Shown: piece by piece, positions 6,407-15,924 of the stretch
How positions within the stretch are numbered: the stretch's first letter is position 1
Layout: the number at the start of each line of letters is the position of its first letter
Assembly: GCF_033366695.1 (NCBI RefSeq)
Contig: NZ_JAOBTQ010000001.1
Location: 5,952,001 to 6,016,000, forward strand
DNA from: Streptomyces sp. SCL15-4
Lineage (GTDB): Bacteria > Actinomycetota > Actinomycetes > Streptomycetales > Streptomycetaceae
DNA: 64,000 bases
Reading direction: 5' to 3'
Notes under the pieces: generated by a model
Told to the model about the DNA's origin: nothing
Database searches by the model: none
The model's input: the letters and a program-made list of their open reading frames with translations, nothing else
Translations under genes and position numbers: made by a program

Positions 6407-9169
6407 ATGGACGACCAGTACCGCTCGCTTTACGAGCGGCTGCTCGGCGTGGTCTGGGAAGACCGCGCAGAAGCGGAGATCTACGGCAAGGCCGTGGAAC
6501 TCTGTCTCGAAGAGCCGGACATCACCAGGCGCCTGGGCGCGCGTCCGGGCGCCAGCGCCGAGGCCATCCGTTCCGCCATGGCCGCCGAGGCCAACGCCAC
6601 CCGCGCCGTGGAGCCCGCCCGGGCGACCCTGGACACCTTCCGCCGGCAGCTGTCCGCCGCCCGCAAGTCCGACGCCGACCAGGCGGGCCGCCTGCGGGCG
6701 ATGACCTGGAACTGGCGGACCGGCAGCCCCCCGGTTCTCTGCTTCCTCGCGCTGATGTCCTGGTTACAGGTCAGACCGGGCGCCACGGTCTACGCGACCG
6801 CCGCTCTGGCCGCGGTCGCGACCCTGGCCGCGCTGTCGCGCGCCGAGGGCCGGCGCACCTTCGGCCTGGTGCTGGTGTTCCTCTGCCTGGCCCCCGTACA
6901 GGCGTTCCGCTCCATGCGGGCCGACCGGGCGGGGAACACGTGGGCGGAAGACCTCCGGGTCAACGGAGTGAAACCGCTGGTGAAACGGGTGCTGGACGCC
7001 CTTCTCGGCGACGACCCGGACGAGTTGCTGTTCCCGGACAGCTATGAGGGATTCAGGACCAGCGCGAGCCGTCCCTACTTCGTGCACAGCGTCGGAGCGG
7101 AGCAGCTCACGCGCAAAATGGGGCACATGGACGGCGGGACCATCGCCCTCTGCGGTCCCAGAGGTTCCGGCAAGACGACCCTGCTCGAACACTGTGTGAC
7201 CGAGAACGACTTCTCGGTGATGACGTCGGCGCCGGCCACCTTCGCTCCCCAGGACTTCATCGTCTCCCTGTTCTCCGCCCTGTGCGAGCGCTACATCGAG
7301 AGCGAGGGATACCGGGCGCCCGACTTCGCGCGGATCACCACGACCGGGCGGGCCGTGCGGCGCGTGCTGCCCTGGGTGCGGCGCACCACCGGATGGATGT
7401 CCTACGCCCTTCCGGCGGTCCTCCTGATCGGCCTCGGCACCTTCGCGGCGATGCGCTCCCTGGAGCAGCGGCACGGACCGTTCCTCACCGCGCAGACGCG
7501 GCACTTGCTGGACGGTGTGACCGGCCTCGTGGCCGCCGTCTGGCGGGGCGAGAACATCGGAGCGGGTCTGGCGCTCGCCCTGCTGGGCGTCATGGTCTGG
7601 AGGACCAGGAAGAACCGGGTCGTTCTGCGGGCGCTCAAAGACCTCTGGGTGTGGGGCACCGGCGCCATCGGCCTGACGCTGGTGGCCGTGCCGGCCGTCT
7701 CCGTGTTCCGCGACCCGGAGCTGGAGCGCAACTGGGACCGGCTCCTGGCGGACGACTTCGCGTTCGTCCTCCTCGCGATCTGCGCCCTGCTGTACGTGTT
7801 CTCCGACTCCCGTGACAACGACAGGCACATGTCCGTCGGCCGGTGGGAGATCTCCTACCGGCGGATACACGCCGCCCGGCGTCTGCTGAGCGTGGCGGGC
7901 ATCGCCTACGTCTATGTCCGTCATGCGGCCCTGCGCGACCTGGTCACCGACGACGACAACCCGGTGCGCGTCCTGTCCGTGCTGACCGGTGTGGCGCTCA
8001 TCAAGATCGGCGAGTGGAATCCCAAGCCGGGCGAGCCCCGCCTGGTGAGGCGGTGCCGCGATCAGCTGTACCGGCTTCAGACCGTCCAGAGCACCACCTC
8101 CACCCTCACTCTCGGCACTTCCCAGATCGTCTCCCTGGGCAGCTCGCACGCGACCGCCGTCACGACCGTTCCGCCGAACCTCCCCGCACTCGTCGCGGAC
8201 TTCCGCGCACTGCTGTCGGACATCGCCCTGAGCAGGTCCCTGCAGGGAAAGCGGACCGTCATCGCCATCGACGAGCTGGACCGGCTGGGCAGCGACGTGA
8301 AGGCGCTCGCCTTCCTCGGCGAGGTGAAGGCCGTCTTCGGCGTCCCCCACGTCCACTACCTCGTCTCGGTGGCCGAGGACGTCGGGGCCGCCTTCGTCCG
8401 CAGAGGCCTGCCCTACCGGGACGCCACCGACAGCTCCCTCGACGACGTCGTCCACGTCCAGCCGGGCACCCTCGCGCAGTCCAGGAGGATTCTGCAGAAG
8501 CGGGCCCCGGGCATATCGCCCCCGTACGTGGCACTGGTGCACGCCCTGTCCGGAGGCATCCCGAGAGACCTGGTGCGCTACGGCCGCCGCGTCATGGAGA
8601 CGGAGAAGAAGGCCGGTACGGTCGAGCTGTCGGACATATCCCGGACGCTCGTCCTCGACGAGCTGTACGAGACCCTGTCGGGCTTCCGCGTCCTGCTCGG
8701 CCGGCAGGAATGGACCGAGGCCGCGAGTCCGGTGCTGGAGTCCTTCAGGAGGCTCATGGCGCGCCTGAAGTCGGGAACCGGCGACCTGCGCGCCCTGCGC
8801 CGGGACCTCACCGATTTCGCGGAAGGACGCCGCCAGTTCGACTTCTCCGGCGGCTTGCCGCCTCTCGGGGCGGAGACCTCCAGACTGCTGGTCGAAGCGT
8901 CGGCCTACGCGTATTTCTCGCTCACCCTGCTGGACGTCTTCGGCACGGAGGGTTTCACCCGACGCAGCGAGAGGGCGTTCGCGTCTGCCGACGGGGACCC
9001 GCAGCTGCTCGCGGAGGCCAGGCAGGAGCTGGCCGTGTCGCCGTACACGGCCAGATCGCTGCTGCGGTCGGTCCGCCGGGCCTGGGGACTGCCGGTGCAG
9101 GGCCGGGCGCACGCGCCCCGCGGAGCCGGCCGCCGCCCCCGGCCCGTCCCCGGGCAGCGGACCCCGTGA
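6407..9169 (+). CDS. Large membrane KAP-like P-loop NTPase with a TTA (bldA) codon
   Basis: 920 residues. Two hydrophobic segments (about 108-122 and 126-165) precede a nucleotide-binding domain with Walker A GPRGSGKTT (250-258). About 360 residues carrying roughly four to six further hydrophobic helices (about 332-533) separate this from Walker B VIAIDELDR (617-625). Membrane helices inserted inside the P-loop domain, plus a DELDR Walker B, are hallmarks of the KAP NTPase class. The Ser/Thr-rich linker before Walker B (about 560-590) and a helical C-terminus (about 700-890) have no recognised function. Codon 120 is TTA (6764-6766), the only in-frame TTA I found in the window, so translation should need bldA tRNA. 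GGAGGG precedes the ATG. It stands alone between terminators. KAP proteins are often linked to membrane signalling or phage defence; no role is shown here. Confidence 0.75.
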   Translation: MDDQYRSLYERLLGVVWEDRAEAEIYGKAVELCLEEPDITRRLGARPGASAEAIRSAMAAEANATRAVEPARATLDTFRRQLSAARKSDADQAGRLRAMTWNWRTGSPPVLCFLALMSWLQVRPGATVYATAALAAVATLAALSRAEGRRTFGLVLVFLCLAPVQAFRSMRADRAGNTWAEDLRVNGVKPLVKRVLDALLGDDPDELLFPDSYEGFRTSASRPYFVHSVGAEQLTRKMGHMDGGTIALCGPRGSGKTTLLEHCVTENDFSVMTSAPATFAPQDFIVSLFSALCERYIESEGYRAPDFARITTTGRAVRRVLPWVRRTTGWMSYALPAVLLIGLGTFAAMRSLEQRHGPFLTAQTRHLLDGVTGLVAAVWRGENIGAGLALALLGVMVWRTRKNRVVLRALKDLWVWGTGAIGLTLVAVPAVSVFRDPELERNWDRLLADDFAFVLLAICALLYVFSDSRDNDRHMSVGRWEISYRRIHAARRLLSVAGIAYVYVRHAALRDLVTDDDNPVRVLSVLTGVALIKIGEWNPKPGEPRLVRRCRDQLYRLQTVQSTTSTLTLGTSQIVSLGSSHATAVTTVPPNLPALVADFRALLSDIALSRSLQGKRTVIAIDELDRLGSDVKALAFLGEVKAVFGVPHVHYLVSVAEDVGAAFVRRGLPYRDATDSSLDDVVHVQPGTLAQSRRILQKRAPGISPPYVALVHALSGGIPRDLVRYGRRVMETEKKAGTVELSDISRTLVLDELYETLSGFRVLLGRQEWTEAASPVLESFRRLMARLKSGTGDLRALRRDLTDFAEGRRQFDFSGGLPPLGAETSRLLVEASAYAYFSLTLLDVFGTEGFTRRSERAFASADGDPQLLAEARQELAVSPYTARSLLRSVRRAWGLPVQGRAHAPRGAGRRPRPVPGQRTP

Positions 9170-9170
9170 G

Positions 9171-9201
9171 CCCTCCCGGGCCGGGCCCGGGCCCGGGAGG
9201 G
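9171..9201. terminator. Bidirectional terminator between the NTPase and decarboxylase genes
   Basis: CCCTCCCGGGCC pairs perfectly with GGCCCGGGAGGG (12-bp stem, 7-base loop). It starts 1 base after the stop of the plus-strand NTPase gene and lies about 50 bases beyond the stop of the convergent decarboxylase gene. Confidence 0.78.
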
Positions 9202-9253
9202 CCGCAAGGACCGCGACGGCACCCGCCGGCCCGTCACGGCGTCGGTCCCGGCG

Positions 9254-11614
9254 TCAGTCCCGCAGCAGGCACTCGATCTCGTAGTCGCCCGTGTCCTCGT
9301 CGATCGTCACGCCGTGGGTCTCGCTGCGGAAGCCCGGGAAGCGGCGGTCGAAGGTTTCGAGGGCGGTGAGGTAGCGCAGGAGGGGGCCGTCCGAGGCGCC
9401 GGTGGACTCGCCGGGCATGAGGACCGGGATGCCGGGCGGGGTCACCGTGACCATCGCCGCCGCCACCCGCTGCGCCGCGTCGGCGATGCGGACGCGCTCG
9501 GTGCCGCCGCGTACCAGCCGCTGGTAGCAGTACTGCGGCGGGTGCACCGGCTCCGGCAGCTCCTGGAACGCGGTGTCCAGCAGCTCCACCAGGCGGGCCG
9601 AGCGCAGCTCGTCGTGCATCTCCTGGCACAGCTGCCGCAGGGTCATCCCCGAGTAGCGGCGCGGATGCTCGGCGACCGCCTCGGGCAGGACGCGGTCCAG
9701 CGGGGCATCGGTGTCGTAGAGGGCCTTGAAGTCCATCAGGGCGTCCAGCAGCGTGCCCCACTTGCCCTTGGTGATGCCCATGGAGAACAGGATCAGCGTG
9801 GTGTAGCTGTCCGTCTTCTCGACCACGATGTTCCGGGTGGCCAGGTACGCCGTCAGCACCCGCGCCGGGATGCCCTCCTCGGCCATCTCGCCGGTCGCCG
9901 TGATCCCGGGACAGGTCAGCGTGACCTTGACCGGGTCCAGCATGCAGTGGCCCTCGGTCAGCCCGGGGAAGCCGTGCCAGGCCGCGCCCGGCTCCAGCAG
10001 CCAGCAGGACTGCTCCCGGCCCAGCAGCTCCGGCGGGGCCTCGTCGAAGGCCAGCCGCTTGCCCGTCGCCGGGTCGGTGACCTCCTGCGGCTGCCAGACG
10101 CCGAAGAACCACGGCGGCCGGTCCCCGGCGCTCGCCACCCGCCGTCCCAGCCGCACCATCTCCTGCCGGAACCGGATGGCCTCGGTGACCGCCTCGTCCA
10201 CCAGCCACTCGCCCTGCGGCCCGTCCATCATCGCCGTCGCCACGTCCAGCGAGGCGATCATCGGATACAGCGGCGAGGTGGTGCCGTGCATCATCAGCAC
10301 CTCGTTGAACCGGTCGTGCTCCACCGGGGCCCGGGGCGCCGGCCGTACGTGCACCATCGCCGACTGCGACAGCGCGGCCAGCAGCTTGTGCGTGGACTGC
10401 GTGGCGAACACCGTCGGCCGGTCGGGGCCGGGGAATGCCGCCTCGTCCACGGACATGCCGTACCGGCCCGCGTACAGCGGGTGGAAGCGGGCGTAGGCGA
10501 ACCACGCCTCGTCGAAGTGCACCCGGGGCGTGCTGGCCGCGAGCGCCTTCGCGGCCGGTACGGCGTCGTAACTCAGGCCGTCGTACGTGGAGTTGGTGAA
10601 CACCACGTACTGGGGGTCGCGGGAGGCGGCACCCTCGGCGAGGGGGTGCGCGGCGATCCGGGCGGCGATCGAGTCCGCCGCCAGCTCGGCCGGGGGCAGC
10701 GGGCCGGCCAGGCCGTAGCCGTTGCGGGTCGGGATGAGGTAGACCGGCCGCGCGCCGGAGACCACCAGCCCGTGCAGCACCGACTTGTGGCAGTTGCGGT
10801 CCACCAGCGCCAACTCGTCCTGCGTCACGCTGAAGTGGCCCACCAGGCGGTTGCAGGTGGAGTCGCCGTGCAGCACGAAGTAGGTGAGGTCGGAGCCGAA
10901 GACGCGGGCCGCGTTGCGCTCGGCCTCGCCGATGGGCCCGGTGTGCTCGAACAGCGAGCCCAGGCCCTCCACCGAGATCGACAGGTCGGAACGGAGCAGC
11001 CGCTCGCCGAAGTAGTCGTGGAAGGCCCGCCCGGCGGGCGACTTCAGGAAGGCGACGCCACCGGAGTGGGCCGGCGTGTGCCAGGAGTACTCGTGCGCGT
11101 CGTGGAAGCGGCGCAGCGCCCGGAAGAACGGCGGCAGCACGTCCTCCCGGTAGTCGCGGGCCGCGCTGGTGACGCGGCCCGCGATGAATCCGGGGGTGTC
11201 CTCCAGGGGCCAGACGTATCCGACCACCGTCTCCGACACCCACAGCGGCAGTTCCTGCATGCCCTCCTCGGCGGCCATCACCAGGAACACCGGCAGATCC
11301 CGGTAGCGCCGCCCGATGCGGCGCAGTACGGCGGCCCCGCCCGGCTCCCCGTCGACGGTGCCGGCCGGCCCGGCGAGCGCCGCCCCGGGACCGTCGCCGG
11401 CCCGCGGGCTCCCGGGCAGGTCCCAGGCGACCAGGGCCGCCGCCAGTCCCGCCTCGGTGCGCAGCACCGCGTCGGCGTCCTCCGCGGTGACGGCCCAGCG
11501 CACGCCGAAGCCGTCCCCCTCCACCGCCTCCCGGATCTTCCGCAACTGCTCGGCGGCGGCGCTCTCCGCGCGCGGGTGCTCCGGCACCGCCACCAGGATC
11601 CTGCTCTCGCTCAT
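9254..11614 (-). CDS. PLP-dependent Orn/Lys/Arg decarboxylase-family protein
   Basis: 786 residues. The N-terminus (about 1-130) resembles the response-regulator-like wing domain of this family (begins MSESRILVAVPEH). The fold-type I PLP core follows, with HTPAHSGG, HGDSTCNR, the Asp/Ala signature HFDEAWFAYARFHP and the PLP-lysine motif ATQSTHKLLAAL. The C-terminal domain includes TYEGHCML-like residues (LTEGHCMLDPVK). Such enzymes decarboxylate lysine, arginine or ornithine in the cytoplasm, giving polyamine precursors. The substrate cannot be read from sequence. ATG at 11614 begins the family-typical N-terminus. It is a single gene, convergent with the NTPase. Confidence 0.9.
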   Translation of the reverse strand: MSESRILVAVPEHPRAESAAAEQLRKIREAVEGDGFGVRWAVTAEDADAVLRTEAGLAAALVAWDLPGSPRAGDGPGAALAGPAGTVDGEPGGAAVLRRIGRRYRDLPVFLVMAAEEGMQELPLWVSETVVGYVWPLEDTPGFIAGRVTSAARDYREDVLPPFFRALRRFHDAHEYSWHTPAHSGGVAFLKSPAGRAFHDYFGERLLRSDLSISVEGLGSLFEHTGPIGEAERNAARVFGSDLTYFVLHGDSTCNRLVGHFSVTQDELALVDRNCHKSVLHGLVVSGARPVYLIPTRNGYGLAGPLPPAELAADSIAARIAAHPLAEGAASRDPQYVVFTNSTYDGLSYDAVPAAKALAASTPRVHFDEAWFAYARFHPLYAGRYGMSVDEAAFPGPDRPTVFATQSTHKLLAALSQSAMVHVRPAPRAPVEHDRFNEVLMMHGTTSPLYPMIASLDVATAMMDGPQGEWLVDEAVTEAIRFRQEMVRLGRRVASAGDRPPWFFGVWQPQEVTDPATGKRLAFDEAPPELLGREQSCWLLEPGAAWHGFPGLTEGHCMLDPVKVTLTCPGITATGEMAEEGIPARVLTAYLATRNIVVEKTDSYTTLILFSMGITKGKWGTLLDALMDFKALYDTDAPLDRVLPEAVAEHPRRYSGMTLRQLCQEMHDELRSARLVELLDTAFQELPEPVHPPQYCYQRLVRGGTERVRIADAAQRVAAAMVTVTPPGIPVLMPGESTGASDGPLLRYLTALETFDRRFPGFRSETHGVTIDEDTGDYEIECLLRD

Positions 11615-11756
11615 CCCGTGCCCTGCCCTCTCCCGGCGGCCGCCCGGCCGCCGCCCGGCACAGTCTCCGGGGCGGTCCGCCGGGCGGCCGGGCGGCGGCG
11701 ACGGGAGATCATCCGGATGGCGCACGACCCGGCCCCGCGTCGACGCAAGCGAACGG

Positions 11757-12776
11757 CTATCCGAGGTACGCCGGTGACACCGCGGCCCGGCTGATCTCGC
11801 GTGCCCGGCCCGATCCGTCCGCCGGGACCTGGTACAGGTCGGCGCCGTAGTCGCCGGGCAGGGCGTACACGAGCGTGTGCGCGTCCCGCCACACCGCCTG
11901 GTCGTCCACGCTGCGCGGCTCGGCGAGCGCCGTCTCGCGCAGCGTGCGCAGATCGAGCACGTACAGCCGCCAGGGCGCGTCCTTAGGCAGCCCCGCCACC
12001 CGCTTCTTGTACGCGACCCGGGTGCCGTCCGGCGACAGCGACGGGCACTCGACGTTGGCGTGCAAGGTGGTGACCGTCCGCGCGCGCAGGTCGCCGCGGA
12101 CCAGGTACGTGCGGCCCTTCGTCGCCAGCGTCGCGTAGAACGTACGGTCGTCGTCCGCGAACGTCACGCCCCAGAAGTTGACGTCCGCCGCCCGGTAGGC
12201 GCGCCCGTCCTTGACGATCCGGAACGCCTCCAGGGAAGGGATCAGCTTCCCGCTGCGGGTGTCCACGACCGCCGTCCGGGTGGAGAAGTCCGTCCCGGCG
12301 TACGAGTCGCCGCCCACGAACGCCGTCCAGGCGGCGAAGTGTCCGGTGGGGGAGACGCGGGCGCGGGAGGGGATGCCGGGCACGTCGTAGCGGTGCCGGG
12401 TGCGCAGGCCGGCGTTCAGGACCAGCGCGCGGTAGGTGTCCGACACGGGGCCGTGCACGGCCTGGAGGCACACTCCGGTGCCCGCGGCGGCGTAGAAGCG
12501 CAGGCACTTGAGCCCGGCGGCGGTGCGCGGCCCGTCCGGATCACCGGCCGGGACGGCCGTCAGCTCGTCCCGGTGCGGCCCCCACGCCAGGTTCCGGAAC
12601 ACCAGCCGCCCGGAGGCGCGCAGCGACACCGCGCCGGACGTGACGCGCGGCCCGCCCGCCTGCGTGTGCTCACGGCGCTCGGCCCGCGCGGAGGCGTGCA
12701 GGACGGCGGCCAGCCCGACCGCCGCGAGCACGGCGAGGGCCGCGACGAGGACCAGCACCCGGTTGCGTACGCTCAC
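11757..12776 (-). CDS. TolB-like beta-propeller exported protein
   Basis: 339 residues. One N-terminal membrane anchor (about 6-27) is followed by an extracytoplasmic domain with blade-like repeats such as ARVSPTGHFAAW and CPSLSPDGTRVAYKKR, the S-P-D-G pattern of TolB/WD40-type propellers. The GTG start overlaps the stop of the MFS gene as GTGA, so it is translationally coupled as the last gene of a phosphatase-MFS-propeller operon. No catalytic residues are seen; a binding or scaffold role is likely, partner unknown. Confidence 0.75.
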   Translation of the reverse strand: MSVRNRVLVLVAALAVLAAVGLAAVLHASARAERREHTQAGGPRVTSGAVSLRASGRLVFRNLAWGPHRDELTAVPAGDPDGPRTAAGLKCLRFYAAAGTGVCLQAVHGPVSDTYRALVLNAGLRTRHRYDVPGIPSRARVSPTGHFAAWTAFVGGDSYAGTDFSTRTAVVDTRSGKLIPSLEAFRIVKDGRAYRAADVNFWGVTFADDDRTFYATLATKGRTYLVRGDLRARTVTTLHANVECPSLSPDGTRVAYKKRVAGLPKDAPWRLYVLDLRTLRETALAEPRSVDDQAVWRDAHTLVYALPGDYGADLYQVPADGSGRAREISRAAVSPAYLG

Positions 12777-14026
12777 GCGCCCACCACTCCCTTCGGACGC
12801 AGCGTCAGGGCGAACGCCACGCACCCCACGAGCGCCACCGCCGCCCCGGCCAGCGCCGCCCGGTCGCCCCACGCCGTCCAGGCCGCGCCGAACAGCAGCG
12901 AGCAGGCGAACCGGGTCAGCGCCTGCCCGGTCTGTACGACGGCCAGCCCGGAGGAGCGCAGCGCCTCCGGCACGCTGTCGGAGGCGGCGGCCATCAGCAC
13001 GCCGTCGGTGGCCGCGTAGAAGCAGCCGTGCAGGGCCAGCACCAGCCAGGGCAGCGCCGTGCCGTGCCAGGAGCCGAGCAGCAGCCCGTACCCGGCGAGC
13101 AGGGCGCCGTGGCCGACGAGGAAGACCGTCCAGCGGCCGACCCGGTCCGCGAGCCGGCCGAGCGGCATCGCCAGCAGCAGGAACGCGGCGGCCGTGCCCA
13201 GCGGCAGCAGCGCGAACCAGCGGTCGGGCACCCCGAGCCGGCGCTGGAGCAGCAGGTACACGAAGGAGTCGCTGACCGTGGCCAGGCCCAGCAGCAGCGC
13301 GCACACGGTGATCCGGCGCAGGTCGCGGCGGCGCAGCAGGCCGAACGCGGCCCGCAGCGTCGGCCGTTGTCCCGCCGCCGCCGCGCCCCGCCCGCCCGGC
13401 ACGAACAGCACCAGCACCAGCACGCCCAGCACGGCGACGCAGAAGCTGACGGTGAACACCGCGTCGTAGCCGTCGACGGTGGCCCGCAGGATCAGGAACG
13501 CCGCCAGCGGCCCGAGCAGCGCCCCGGCGGTGTCCATCGCCCGGTGCACCCCGAAGGCCCGGCCGCGCGTCGCGGGTGTGCTGGACAGCGAGATCAGCGC
13601 GTCCCTGGGCGCCGTCCGCAGTCCCTTGCCGGTCCGGTCGGCGGCGAGCACGATGCCGATCGGGGTGAGCGAGTGCGCCACCAGCAGCAGCGGCTTGCAC
13701 ACGGCCGAGATGCCGTAGCCCAGCCCGGCGACCCACTTGTGGCGTCCGCCGCCGCGGTCGGCGAAGTGCCCGCCGACCAGCCGGACGAGCGCCGAGAACC
13801 CGTTGTAGACGCCGTCCAGCAGCCCGAATCCCAACGGTGACAGTCCCAGCCCGCTCACCAGGTACAGCGGCAGCACCGCCGTCACCATCTCCGACGAGAT
13901 GTCGGTGACCAGGCTCACCGTGCCCAGCGCGAGCACGGTCGGCGCGACCGCCGCACGGCGCCGCCCGGCCGGGGGCCGGACGGCGTCATGAGCGGACGTA
14001 CTGGCACGGCTGTCCGCTACGTACAC
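12773..14026 (-). CDS. Major facilitator superfamily transporter
   Basis: 417 residues with about 12 hydrophobic segments and the loop 2-3 signature GGHFADRGGGRHKW. DRTGKGLRTAPRDALISL is typical of a subgroup of drug/unknown-substrate MFS exporters. The GTG start lies 1 base after the stop of the upstream phosphatase gene, and its stop overlaps the propeller gene, so all three are probably one transcript. Substrate is unknown. No ATG is available in frame near this start. Confidence 0.88.
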   Translation of the reverse strand: MYVADSRASTSAHDAVRPPAGRRRAAVAPTVLALGTVSLVTDISSEMVTAVLPLYLVSGLGLSPLGFGLLDGVYNGFSALVRLVGGHFADRGGGRHKWVAGLGYGISAVCKPLLLVAHSLTPIGIVLAADRTGKGLRTAPRDALISLSSTPATRGRAFGVHRAMDTAGALLGPLAAFLILRATVDGYDAVFTVSFCVAVLGVLVLVLFVPGGRGAAAAGQRPTLRAAFGLLRRRDLRRITVCALLLGLATVSDSFVYLLLQRRLGVPDRWFALLPLGTAAAFLLLAMPLGRLADRVGRWTVFLVGHGALLAGYGLLLGSWHGTALPWLVLALHGCFYAATDGVLMAAASDSVPEALRSSGLAVVQTGQALTRFACSLLFGAAWTAWGDRAALAGAAVALVGCVAFALTLRPKGVVGA

Positions 14027-14027
14027 G

Positions 14028-14915
14028 TCAGGACGCCCAGATGCCGGTGATGTCCTTGGCGGAGGCCGCGTTGCCCGCGTGCGTGCTCAGCCCCTGGGTG
14101 TCCTCCAGGGTGCGCAGCAGGTCGTAGTGGTTGTACGTGGTGCCGGAGGAGGAGCCGGCGGCGACGGGCTGCCCGTAGAACACCGTCGGGATCCGGTTGC
14201 CGCTCAGCCGGTTGTCCTCGTCGAAGGTGACGACGAGCAGGCTGTTGTGGGTCTTGGCCCAGGTCGCGTACGCGCCCAGCTTGTTCTTCAGCCAGGTGTC
14301 ACCGGTGGACACCGAGCAGTCGTGCATGTCGCTGCACAGGTTCGGCACCACGAACGACAGCTGGGGCAGCGTCGAGTAGTCGGTGGGGAACTGCGCGAAC
14401 GTCTTGGCGCTGGACGTGGGCACGTTGGAGAACCCGAACCACGGGTTGTGCTTGCGCGCGTAGTCACCGCTGCCGCACGTCGTCGAACCCTGGCTCGGCA
14501 GGGTCTCGTTGTAGCTGGCCCAGCTGCGGCCGGCGGCGATCATCTCGGACGCGAGGTTGGGCGCCTTCGAGAAGCCCGGGGTGTAACAGCTGTCGTCGGT
14601 GATCCCCTGGGTGGACCCGGAGAACATCGCGAAGTAGTTCGGCTGGCTCGGATGGGTCTCGGCGTACGACTGGGTCAGATCGGCACCTCCCGCCTTCAGC
14701 GAGTTGATGTACGGCGCGCTGGACGACCCGATGACCTGGCTGTACGCGTGGTTCTCGAAGACCACGACGACCACGTGGTCCGGGCTGGGCACGGCGCCCG
14801 CGGCGTGCGCGGACTCCTGGCCGAGCCCGGTCCACAGCCCGATCGCGGCCGCGGCGAGGGCCGCCGTGGCGGCCACCACGGCACGGGCACGGCGGTACAC
14901 GGAACTGCCGGACAC
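14028..14915 (-). CDS. Secreted phosphoesterase (acid phosphatase / phospholipase C superfamily)
   Basis: 295 residues: signal sequence (about 8-36, ending ESAHA), then a phosphoesterase domain of the alkaline-phosphatase-like superfamily with HVVVVVFENHAYSQVIG (metal-binding Glu-Asn), THPSQPNYFAMFSG (nucleophile region) and VVTFDEDN. Family members hydrolyse phosphomonoesters or phospholipids outside the cell. GTG at 14915 was selected because CCGGAGG lies 6 bases upstream and it gives a clean signal peptide; the longer frame adds about 60 residues without one. First gene of the three-gene operon. Confidence 0.88.
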   Translation of the reverse strand: MSGSSVYRRARAVVAATAALAAAAIGLWTGLGQESAHAAGAVPSPDHVVVVVFENHAYSQVIGSSSAPYINSLKAGGADLTQSYAETHPSQPNYFAMFSGSTQGITDDSCYTPGFSKAPNLASEMIAAGRSWASYNETLPSQGSTTCGSGDYARKHNPWFGFSNVPTSSAKTFAQFPTDYSTLPQLSFVVPNLCSDMHDCSVSTGDTWLKNKLGAYATWAKTHNSLLVVTFDEDNRLSGNRIPTVFYGQPVAAGSSSGTTYNHYDLLRTLEDTQGLSTHAGNAASAKDITGIWAS

Positions 14916-15042
14916 ATCGACCTCCGGAAATGGATGGACGGCTGGCGGTGCGGACAGAGCATGCACACGCCAACAATCCCGCGCCCCACGCGGGCCGACC
15001 TCACGGGTGAAGACCCGATGAACGCCGGGTACTTGCGCTCCC

Positions 15043-15924
15043 ATGGCGGACATCCTCATCGGCACCTGCGGCTGGACCGACCCCCACCTGCTCAAGAGCG
15101 GCTGGTACCCACCGGGCCACCGCGACCCCGAAAAACGCCTGCGCCACTACGCGACCCGCTTCCCGCTGGTGGAATCCGACTCCCCGTACTACGCCCTGCC
15201 CTCCGCCCGCACCACCACCCACTGGGCGGAGCGCACACCGCCCGGATTCCGCTTCGACGTCAAGGCGTTCTCCTTCCTCACCGGCCACCCCACCCGCCCC
15301 GCCGCCCTCCCTCCGGACCTGCGCGGCCGCCCCCGCGACGAGGCCCTGCGCACGGAAGTCTGGACCCGCTACGCCGAGGCCCTGACCCCGTTGCTCCACT
15401 CCGGCCGCCTCGGCACCCTCCTCTTCCAGTACCCGGCCTCCCTCCACCCCGGCCCCGAGGCCGAGACCTTCATCCGCACCGCCCGCGAACGCGCCCACGG
15501 CTGGCCGTTCGCCGTGGAGTTCCGCGACCCCGCCTGGTGGCACCCCGCCCACGCGGCCCGTACGACCGCCTTCCTGAAGGACCTGAACGCCACGGCGGTC
15601 GCCACGGACACCCCCGAGGACCGGCACCCCGTCCCCGTCACCACCCCCCGCCTGGCCGTCGTCCGCTTCCACGGCCGCAGCCCCCACTGGCGCACCGGCA
15701 CCAAAGAGGAGCGCTTCCGCCACACCTACACCGAGCGGGAACTCACCGAGTGGCTCCCGCGCGTCCGTACCTTGGCGGCGGCCGCGACCGAGCTGCACCT
15801 CCTCTTCAACAACTGCTGCGCGGACGCGGCCCCGAAGGCGGCCGAGACGATGCGGGAGCTATTGAGCGCGAACGGGCTCCCGCACCAGAGGGCAGCGACG
15901 GAGGGGACACCGGCGGGGCAGTAG
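15043..15924 (+). CDS. DUF72 (YecE-like) family protein
   Basis: 293 residues, a TIM-barrel DUF72 protein with the N-terminal signature IGTCGWTDP, YATRFPLVESDSPYYALPS, FRFDVKAFSFLTGH, VEFRDPAWW and the C-terminal LLFNNCCADAAPKAA (usually F-N-N). The family is widespread but has no established reaction. It is divergent from the phosphatase operon; the ATG is used although no strong ribosome site is seen, and the mRNA may be leaderless. Confidence 0.85.
   Translation: MADILIGTCGWTDPHLLKSGWYPPGHRDPEKRLRHYATRFPLVESDSPYYALPSARTTTHWAERTPPGFRFDVKAFSFLTGHPTRPAALPPDLRGRPRDEALRTEVWTRYAEALTPLLHSGRLGTLLFQYPASLHPGPEAETFIRTARERAHGWPFAVEFRDPAWWHPAHAARTTAFLKDLNATAVATDTPEDRHPVPVTTPRLAVVRFHGRSPHWRTGTKEERFRHTYTERELTEWLPRVRTLAAAATELHLLFNNCCADAAPKAAETMRELLSANGLPHQRAATEGTPAGQ

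Noticed and set aside
9234..11243. Long frame antisense/offset to the decarboxylase
   Set aside because: Out-of-frame shadow with low-complexity Arg/Gly/Pro product; the PLP motifs are all in the chosen frame.
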